The notes under the pieces: generated by a model
What the model was told of the DNA's origin: nothing
Databases searched by the model: none
The model's input: only the letters and a program-made list of their open reading frames with translations
Part shown: positions 1 to 4,867 of the stretch, piece after piece
Numbering within the stretch: the stretch's first letter is position 1
Layout: each line of letters begins with the position of its first letter
Assembly (NCBI GenBank): GCA_947461185.1
Contig: CANHJY010000115.1
Span: 1-6,598 of the forward strand
DNA: 6,598 bases
Source of the DNA: Flavobacteriales bacterium
Lineage (GTDB): Bacteria > Bacteroidota > Bacteroidia > Flavobacteriales_D > Crocinitomicaceae
Reading direction: 5' to 3'
Made by a program: the position numbers and the translations under genes

Positions 1-1200
1 ATCGGTGCCTTGATTCTGAAAATACACACCATTTTGAAGAAAATTAGAACCCGCAACCCCTCCTGCATGGGACGATTGATAAGCATTAAACACGGGGAAA
101 TCGGTACTTGAAGTTGCACCATAAACATATAAGTTATTTTGTTGGTCACCAATCATACTGTGAACGGTTTCGGTGCCTTGAAGATTATCACCTCCACCTA
201 AAAATGTTGTCCAAAGCATTGTGGAACCGTCTGGAGCGTATTTAGTGAGAAAAACATCAGTTATGCCGTAACCAGCACCGTTTCCATTGTTTGCAACAGT
301 AAAATTGGAATTCACATCGAAAGCATTATTATCGGGTGTAGGGTAGGCGTTTCCGTAAAGGACACCTCCAGAGTAAGCACTACCATCATATCCATATGTA
401 GCTGTCATGCCGAAGTTATCGGTTACAGAACCAGAATAGGTGGCAAAAACGAGCACAGGATCTATAACTAAGGTTACTTTTGGATTGTACTCCTTCAATT
501 CAAAACTTACGATCCCATCAACCAATTTAAAGTTGCACTCAACAGCGATAATTTTACCATTTAAAATTTGATAGGCATACGGTTTTTTTTCTTGAATACT
601 TCCGAGTTTCGTTTTTACAATTAAACTACCTTCATTATTTACATACACTTCATCAGCACCTGAATAGGAAAAACGTATAGAATTTGGATCTACATATGGT
701 GCAACATGAAATTCATACTTCAATTCTTGCTGCTGTTCGATAAGTTTTAAATCAATGCCATTATAAAAATCTTTGAGCACACTTTCCTGATAAGCATGCG
801 CCCCACCGGTCCATTTACTCGAATCTTGTCCAATGAAATAGTTGTAATAGTGTGATGACGGTAAGGTTTTTTCTATTTTTTTTACTTCTTGGGCACCTAA
901 AAAATTAAGATGAACAGCAGTTTGAGCTACAATGGGTTCCGAAATAATTTTCAGGTCCGAATCGTGATTTTCATGCATCGCCGAAAAGTCTTGCAAATGA
1001 AACACGAACTTTTTTTGTTGGATCCACAAATTACCTCCAGAGAATTTAGATTGGAACAATACATCTTTATCCCATTGGCCTTTATTTTCAATAAAACCGT
1101 GATAAATCGAATGAGCAAAGCTTATTGTTTGTCCATCTGAACTGTTGATTTGCAACAGAAAGAAACACAAAAGCACAAGGCGGTTAAGTAATCTCGACAT
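1..1200 (-). CDS. Secreted SBBP beta-propeller-repeat surface protein, N-terminal 400 codons (runs off left edge)
   Basis: This is the 5' part of a gene read leftward; the frame stays open for exactly 400 codons to position 1. The start is the ATG at 1200-1198, with an in-frame TAA 18 codons upstream and no clear Shine-Dalgarno. Residues 1-24 are a signal peptide: MSRLLNR, then a hydrophobic core (LVLLCFFLLQ). Mature sequence begins with an IENKGQW motif (residues 37-43), the hallmark of the N-terminal domain found on many Bacteroidota SBBP/PKD surface proteins. That domain runs to about residue 245 and ends in VTLVIDPVLVFATYSGS (242-258). SBBP propeller repeats follow: a divergent one at about 250-313 (DNFGMTATYG) and a canonical one at about 314-375 (TDVFLTKYAPDGS, FLGGG, NNLYVYGATSSTDFP). 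Family knowledge suggests export to the cell surface, often with a type IX secretion C-terminal domain, but that end is outside the window. The specific role is unknown; adhesion or a surface structure is only inferred. Confidence 0.9.
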   Translation of the reverse strand, partial: MSRLLNRLVLLCFFLLQINSSDGQTISFAHSIYHGFIENKGQWDKDVLFQSKFSGGNLWIQQKKFVFHLQDFSAMHENHDSDLKIISEPIVAQTAVHLNFLGAQEVKKIEKTLPSSHYYNYFIGQDSSKWTGGAHAYQESVLKDFYNGIDLKLIEQQQELKYEFHVAPYVDPNSIRFSYSGADEVYVNNEGSLIVKTKLGSIQEKKPYAYQILNGKIIAVECNFKLVDGIVSFELKEYNPKVTLVIDPVLVFATYSGSVTDNFGMTATYGYDGSAYSGGVLYGNAYPTPDNNAFDVNSNFTVANNGNGAGYGITDVFLTKYAPDGSTMLWTTFLGGGDNLQGTETVHSMIGDQQNNLYVYGATSSTDFPVFNAYQSSHAGGVAGSNFLQNGVYFQNQGTD

Positions 1201-1227
1201 ATTTAAAGACAATATTGCTTCACAGGT

Positions 1228-1261
1228 GAAAATTACGAAATTCGTATTTATTTAACGCAAA
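1228..1261 (-). promoter_or_regulatory. Candidate promoter of the leftward SBBP protein gene
   Basis: Read on the minus strand, TTTG at 1261-1258 is followed after 22 bases by TAATTTTC at 1235-1228, one mismatch from the Bacteroidota -7 element TAnnTTTG. The spacer is at the long end of the usual range. It would place the RNA start near 1220 and leave a leader of roughly 20 bases before the ATG at 1200. The match is to a short, AT-rich consensus, so it is only suggestive. Confidence 0.3.
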
Positions 1262-1312
1262 AAGTTAAGAGTTTCTTTGAAAGTACTTGAGTGTATTGGC
1301 GCAAAAAAGTTA
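1256..1312 (+). repeat. Direct repeat CGCAAAAA(A)GTTA in the divergent intergenic region
   Basis: CGCAAAAAGTTA at 1256-1267 recurs as CGCAAAAAAGTTA at 1300-1312, differing only by one extra A. The copies start 44 bases apart, close to four helical turns, so they would lie on roughly the same DNA face. The left copy covers the candidate minus-strand TTTG element, and the right copy abuts the candidate plus-strand -7 element. A regulator-binding role is possible; chance similarity in AT-rich DNA is not excluded. Confidence 0.4.
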
Positions 1313-1318
1313 CTTTCG
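1286..1318 (+). promoter_or_regulatory. Candidate promoter of the oxidoreductase-M16 operon
   Basis: CTTG at 1286-1289 and TACTTTCG at 1311-1318 are separated by 21 bases. This resembles the Bacteroidota TTTG / TAnnTTTG promoter with one mismatch in each element. Transcription would begin near 1325, giving a leader of about 37 bases. That leader carries AAAGG at 1354-1358, three bases before the ATG at 1362, as a weak and rather close ribosome-binding site. Confidence 0.4.
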
Positions 1319-1361
1319 TAATTGATAATTTACAAGTTTCAAATAATCACTTTAAAGGTCA

Positions 1362-2315
1362 ATGTCAAATAGAATCTGTGAACTTTTTAATGTGCGCTAT
1401 CCGATTATTCAAGGCGGAATGATTTGGTGTTCTGGATGGCGTTTGGCTTCTGCTGTTTCCAATGAAGGCGGATTAGGAATAATTGGTTCTGGTTCGATGT
1501 ACCCAGAGGTGCTGGATGAACATATTTCAAAATGTAAGTCGGCTACGAATAAACCTTTTGCAGTGAATTTACCCATGTTATATCCTGACATTGATAAACA
1601 TATTGAAACCATAATCAAACATAAAGTTCCAATCGTTTTTACCTCAGCTGGTAATCCGAAAACCTATACTTCCTATTTGAAGCAACATAATATCACTGTT
1701 GTACATGTCGTTTCAAGTGTGAAATTTGCATTAAAAGCCCAAGAAGCTGGTGTTGATGCCGTTGTTGCCGAAGGTTTTGAGGCTGGTGGTCACAATGGAA
1801 GGGATGAAACAACAACGTTGTGTCTAATTCCCATGGTATCAAAAGCTATTCAAGTTCCTTTGATCGCTGCTGGAGGAATTGGAACTGGCAGGGCAATTTT
1901 GGCAGCTATGAATCTTGGCGCAGAGGGTGTCCAAATGGGAAGTAGATTTGTTGCGTCTGAGGAATCTAGCGCGCATGAAGGTTTCAAACAAAAAGTAATT
2001 GAGGCTTCAGAAGGAGACACTTTACTTACTCTAAAAGAATTGACACCGGTTCGTTTACTTAAAAATCCATTTTTTGATGAAGTGGTTGAGGCATACAAAA
2101 ACTGTGCTTCGCAAGAAGAATTGATTAAACTCCTCGGTCGTGGAAGGGCAAAAAAAGGAATGTTTGAGGGAGATTTGAAGGAAGGTGAGTTGGAAATAGG
2201 TCAAGTTTCTGGATTATTAGATAATGTTCTTCCTGTAAAAACTATTTTTCAAGAAATATTAGATGAATACCATATTGCTTTAAATGAGCAACATAACACT
2301 AAATTTTTGTTTTAA
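1362..2315 (+). CDS. FMN-dependent oxidoreductase, FabK / nitronate monooxygenase family
   Basis: A 317-residue TIM-barrel flavoprotein, full length for the family. The N-terminus has the family signature RYPIIQGGM (12-20) followed by LASAVSNEGGLGIIGSG (28-44). VDAVVAEGFEAGGHNG (131-146) includes the conserved His144 of the active site. VPLIAAGGIGTGR (165-177) and GVQMGSRF (189-196) form the FMN phosphate-binding loops. The C-terminal part, PVRLLKN (229-235), LLGRGRAKKGMFEGD (257-271) and IGQVSGLL (279-286), resembles FabK (enoyl-ACP reductase II) more than classical nitronate monooxygenases. Relatives in Bacteroidota are usually annotated as nitronate monooxygenase. The reaction is either NAD(P)H-dependent reduction of enoyl-ACP in fatty-acid synthesis or oxidation of alkyl nitronates; sequence alone does not decide. 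There is no signal peptide, so it is cytoplasmic. A tail of about 14 residues after ILDEY looks family-atypical. It is the first gene of the operon, and its TAA overlaps the next ATG. Confidence 0.92.
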   Translation: MSNRICELFNVRYPIIQGGMIWCSGWRLASAVSNEGGLGIIGSGSMYPEVLDEHISKCKSATNKPFAVNLPMLYPDIDKHIETIIKHKVPIVFTSAGNPKTYTSYLKQHNITVVHVVSSVKFALKAQEAGVDAVVAEGFEAGGHNGRDETTTLCLIPMVSKAIQVPLIAAGGIGTGRAILAAMNLGAEGVQMGSRFVASEESSAHEGFKQKVIEASEGDTLLTLKELTPVRLLKNPFFDEVVEAYKNCASQEELIKLLGRGRAKKGMFEGDLKEGELEIGQVSGLLDNVLPVKTIFQEILDEYHIALNEQHNTKFLF

Positions 2316-3550
2316 TGATTCACTTTGATAGATTTAAATTAGATAATGGCTTAACCGTTTTATTTCATAAGGATGTTACAACACCAATGGCCGTTGTAAA
2401 TGTGCTTTATGATGTGGGAGCAAGAGATGAAGCGGAGGAAAAGACTGGTTTTGCTCACCTTTTCGAACACCTGATGTTTGGTGGGTCATCTAATATTCCA
2501 GATTTCGATTCTCCTTTGCAAATGGCTGGTGGAGAGAGTAATGCATTTACTTCTAATGATATAACAAATTATTATGATGTATTACCTGCAAATAATCTCG
2601 AAACCGCACTTTGGCTTGAAAGTGATCGCATGTTATCGCTTTCTTTTACTCCGAAAAGTTTAGATGTGCAGCGTAATGTTGTGATCGAAGAGTTTAAACA
2701 GCGATATTTAAATCAACCTTATGGTGATGTTTGGTTGAAATTGAGACCACTTGCTTACAAGGTACATCCTTACAAGTGGGCAACAATAGGCAAAGACATC
2801 AATCATATTGAAGAGGCTCAAATGACCGACGTCAAAACATTTTTCAAAAAATATTACAATCCTTCAAATGCCATTTTGTGTATTGCAGGAAATTTTGAGT
2901 TGGAATCTGTGAAAATTTTAGTGGAAAAGTATTTTGCAGATATTCCCTCTGGAATTAAGCCAGCTAGACTTTTGGAAGCAGAACCTAAACAAAATGAATT
3001 CAGAACGCAAACTATCGAGCGCAATGTTCCAGCAAATGCGTTTTATTATGCTTTTAAAATGCCGGAAAGAAGAAGTGAGGGTTACTATATGGCAGATTTA
3101 TTATCGGATATTTTAGGACGCGACAAGTCTTCTCGTTTGTATATTTCTCTTAAAAAGGAACAACAACTTTGCAGTGAAATCAATGCATACATTACTGGGT
3201 CCCATGATGAAGGTCTTTTAATGGTTTCTGGAAAACTGAATCCAGATGTGAATTTCGATGATTTGGATAAGGCGTTTTGGAAAGTGATTGAAAATTTAAA
3301 AGCAACTTCGATTTTAGACAGTGAACTCGAAAGAATCAAAAATAAAATTAGAACTTCGAGAGAATTTGAAAATCAGGGTATTTTAAATCGTGCAATGAAT
3401 CTCTGTCATTTTGAACTTCTCGGGGACGCGAATGGTATCAATGAAGAACATAAAATTTATGAAGCCATAAATCCAAATCATATTCAAGAAATAGCTATAC
3501 AAATTTTGCAAGCCACCAATTGTTCATTGTTAAAAGTTAAAGCATCCTAA
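2315..3550 (+). CDS. M16 family zinc peptidase, catalytic subunit (HxxEH present)
   Basis: A 411-residue insulinase-like (M16B) metallopeptidase. The inverted zinc motif is HLFEH at residues 48-52: His48 and His52 bind zinc and Glu51 is the catalytic base. The third ligand is probably Glu126 in RNVVIEEF (120-127), which aligns with the distal Glu of pitrilysin. The N-terminal M16 domain spans about residues 10-160 and the second M16 domain about 165-350. In the second domain the usual Arg/Tyr substrate-binding pair appears lost: SLKKEQQLCSE (278-288) has Lys280 and Ser287 where LRExxGLxY is expected. There is no signal peptide, so it is probably cytoplasmic. The ATG at 2315 shares one base with the previous stop (TAATG), implying translational coupling, and there is no separate Shine-Dalgarno. 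With the next gene it likely makes a heterodimer that degrades peptides or unfolded proteins. The substrate is unknown. Confidence 0.93.
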   Translation: MIHFDRFKLDNGLTVLFHKDVTTPMAVVNVLYDVGARDEAEEKTGFAHLFEHLMFGGSSNIPDFDSPLQMAGGESNAFTSNDITNYYDVLPANNLETALWLESDRMLSLSFTPKSLDVQRNVVIEEFKQRYLNQPYGDVWLKLRPLAYKVHPYKWATIGKDINHIEEAQMTDVKTFFKKYYNPSNAILCIAGNFELESVKILVEKYFADIPSGIKPARLLEAEPKQNEFRTQTIERNVPANAFYYAFKMPERRSEGYYMADLLSDILGRDKSSRLYISLKKEQQLCSEINAYITGSHDEGLLMVSGKLNPDVNFDDLDKAFWKVIENLKATSILDSELERIKNKIRTSREFENQGILNRAMNLCHFELLGDANGINEEHKIYEAINPNHIQEIAIQILQATNCSLLKVKAS

Positions 3551-3551
3551 A

Positions 3552-4808
3552 ATGTTAGATAGAACGCTCCAACCGGAATTAAAAGAAATTGATAAAATCG
3601 ACTTCGTTACGCTGCGTCATTTTGATGTTACTGCGAATGCAAAATTATATTTCATGAAAGACGTTTCAGACGAAACATCGCGACTGGATTTGTATTTTAC
3701 TGCAGGAACAACCATAGCTAACCCTGTTGTTTCATCCTTAGTGAATGGTTTATTACTTTCTGGAACATCAACAAAATCATCAATTCAAATTAACGAACAA
3801 ATAGATACTTTAGGAGGCTTTTATGAATCTAGCGTATCTCATGAAAATGCTGTTGTATCTATTTATGCCTTGCGAGAAAATCTGTTGTCTATTTTGCGAA
3901 TTGTTGCTGATGCCATTGCAAACGTTGCTTTTTTAGATTCGGAGGTAAAAGAATTAATCTCTGATAGAAAACAAAGGTTTTTGGTCAATATGGAAAAGGT
4001 GAATTTTCTGGCACAACGTCAATTTCAAGAAAGAATTTTTGCAAATTCTTCTTATGGGAATTTGGTTCAAATAGCTGATTTTGATGTTGTTTCAAGTCAA
4101 GAATTGAGGGAGTTTTATAATGAGAATTACCTAAATGGTCTTGAAAAAGTTGTTGTAGTCGGAAATTTACAGCAAGATCACATTGACGAAATTATAGATA
4201 TAGTCGGTGCATGGGCTAAACCTCAGAAAACTATTTTCCCAGGGCAATTTTCAAATATCAAAGGAGCATCACATTTGGTTAAAGAAGGGGCATTGCAAAC
4301 GGCAATAAGGGTCGGAAGAATTTTATTCAACAAAACCCATCCTGATTATTGCGATTTTACTGTCCTAAACACAATTCTTGGTGATTATTTTGGCAGCCGC
4401 TTGATGTCAAATATTAGAGAAGATAAAGGATATACCTACGGAATAGGGACACTTTTAGGTGAATTGCATGAGACTGGATATTTTGTTATTGCAACCGAAG
4501 TAGGTAAAGATGTCAAAGATGCTACGCTTATTGAGATACAAATGGAAATCAGTCGATTGCAAACAGAACTTGTAGGAACTGAAGAATTACTTTTGGTTAA
4601 AAACTACATGATCGGCCAATTGCTTAAAAGTGCGGATGGGCCTTATGCTTTGACTGATTTATTTTTAGGAGTTGAAACATTCGGATTAAACTTGGATTTT
4701 TACAATAAGTCAATTGATGCAATCAATAATATTACCCCTGAACGCATACAAGAACTGGCAATTAAATATTTGAAATGGGAGGAGATGACAGTTGTCAGTG
4801 CAGGTTGA
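3552..4808 (+). CDS. M16 family peptidase-like protein, non-catalytic partner subunit (no HxxEH)
   Basis: A 418-residue M16 protein with the same two-domain layout as its neighbour but no zinc site. The segment equivalent to HLFEH reads LVNGL (63-67), just before LLSGTSTKSS, so both His and the Glu are gone. The second domain (about 170-350) keeps a textbook substrate-binding motif, FGSRLMSNIREDKGYTYGIG (280-299), with Arg289 and Tyr296 as the conserved pair. In known heterodimeric M16 enzymes (mitochondrial processing peptidase, and bacterial pairs such as the Sphingomonas SPH2681/SPH2682 enzyme) an inactive subunit of this type closes the chamber and helps bind peptide. That role is inferred here from the motif and from adjacency to a catalytic subunit one base upstream. 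No signal peptide is visible. The gene ends in tandem stops, TGA-TAA (4806-4811). No clear terminator follows. Confidence 0.92.
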   Translation: MLDRTLQPELKEIDKIDFVTLRHFDVTANAKLYFMKDVSDETSRLDLYFTAGTTIANPVVSSLVNGLLLSGTSTKSSIQINEQIDTLGGFYESSVSHENAVVSIYALRENLLSILRIVADAIANVAFLDSEVKELISDRKQRFLVNMEKVNFLAQRQFQERIFANSSYGNLVQIADFDVVSSQELREFYNENYLNGLEKVVVVGNLQQDHIDEIIDIVGAWAKPQKTIFPGQFSNIKGASHLVKEGALQTAIRVGRILFNKTHPDYCDFTVLNTILGDYFGSRLMSNIREDKGYTYGIGTLLGELHETGYFVIATEVGKDVKDATLIEIQMEISRLQTELVGTEELLLVKNYMIGQLLKSADGPYALTDLFLGVETFGLNLDFYNKSIDAINNITPERIQELAIKYLKWEEMTVVSAG

Positions 4809-4836
4809 TAACAAATTCCTTTGAAAGTCGTTATAC

Positions 4837-4844
4837 TACTTTTG
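4837..4844 (+). promoter_or_regulatory. Candidate -7 element (TACTTTTG) upstream of the secreted multidomain protein
   Basis: TACTTTTG matches the Bacteroidota -7 consensus TAnnTTTG exactly, 23 bases before the ATG at 4868. This implies a very short leader of about 15-20 bases with no Shine-Dalgarno. The nearest TTTG (4820-4823) is only 13 bases upstream, too close for a normal -33 element, and nothing good sits at the expected 19-21 bases. The promoter may be weak or activator-dependent. Read-through from the upstream operon is also possible, since the gap is 59 bases. Confidence 0.45.
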
Positions 4845-4867
4845 ACCTCGTTTCGTTAAATTAGCGT

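Larger units (their letters stand above)
1231..1323. repeat. Inverted repeat AATTACGAAA / TTTCGTAATT framing the divergent promoters
   Basis: A perfect 10-base inverted repeat has arms at 1231-1240 (AATTACGAAA) and 1314-1323 (TTTCGTAATT), 73 bases apart. Each arm puts the same TTTCGTAATT box on the coding strand of the nearer gene, overlapping or adjoining its candidate -7 element. The left arm also overlaps a local palindrome, TACGAA-A-TTCGTA, at 1234-1246. The arms are too far apart to be a terminator hairpin. Two copies of a shared promoter or regulator site facing opposite ways is the simpler reading, but this is inferred. Confidence 0.45.

Noticed and set aside
910..1140. Open frame of 76 codons on the plus strand inside the leftward surface protein gene
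   Set aside because: It lies fully antisense to a well-supported coding region with a signal peptide and family motifs, and its own translation shows no recognisable domain.
1150..1200. Possible lipoprotein signal in the left-hand surface protein (Cys at residue 12)
   Set aside because: The residues before the Cys are LVLL, which breaks the lipobox rule of a small residue at -1, and the Cys sits in the middle of the hydrophobic core.
1409..2098. Two minus-strand open frames opposite the oxidoreductase
   Set aside because: They are antisense shadows of a gene with clear FMN-binding motifs; neither has family-like sequence or a plausible start context.
2934..3339. Short open frames in other frames inside the first M16 gene
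   Set aside because: They overlap the continuous M16 reading frame, which keeps its domain structure throughout, so there is no frameshift to explain.
2315..4808. PqqF/PqqG-type or mitochondrial-type processing role for the M16 pair
   Set aside because: No pqq genes or other peptide-maturation genes are nearby and no small precursor peptide gene is visible in the operon, so a specific processing role cannot be supported.
1362..4808. A novel defence or peptide-modification system built from the flavoprotein and the M16 pair
   Set aside because: Redox enzyme plus split M16 peptidase recalls some peptide-maturation clusters, but there is no precursor peptide, radical-SAM enzyme, transporter or mobile-element context, and all three proteins look like ordinary chromosomal family members.
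4824..4842. Possible terminator hairpin AAAGT ... ACTTT after the second M16 gene
   Set aside because: The stem is only 5 AT-rich base pairs with a 9-base loop and no good T-run; it overlaps the probable -7 promoter element instead.
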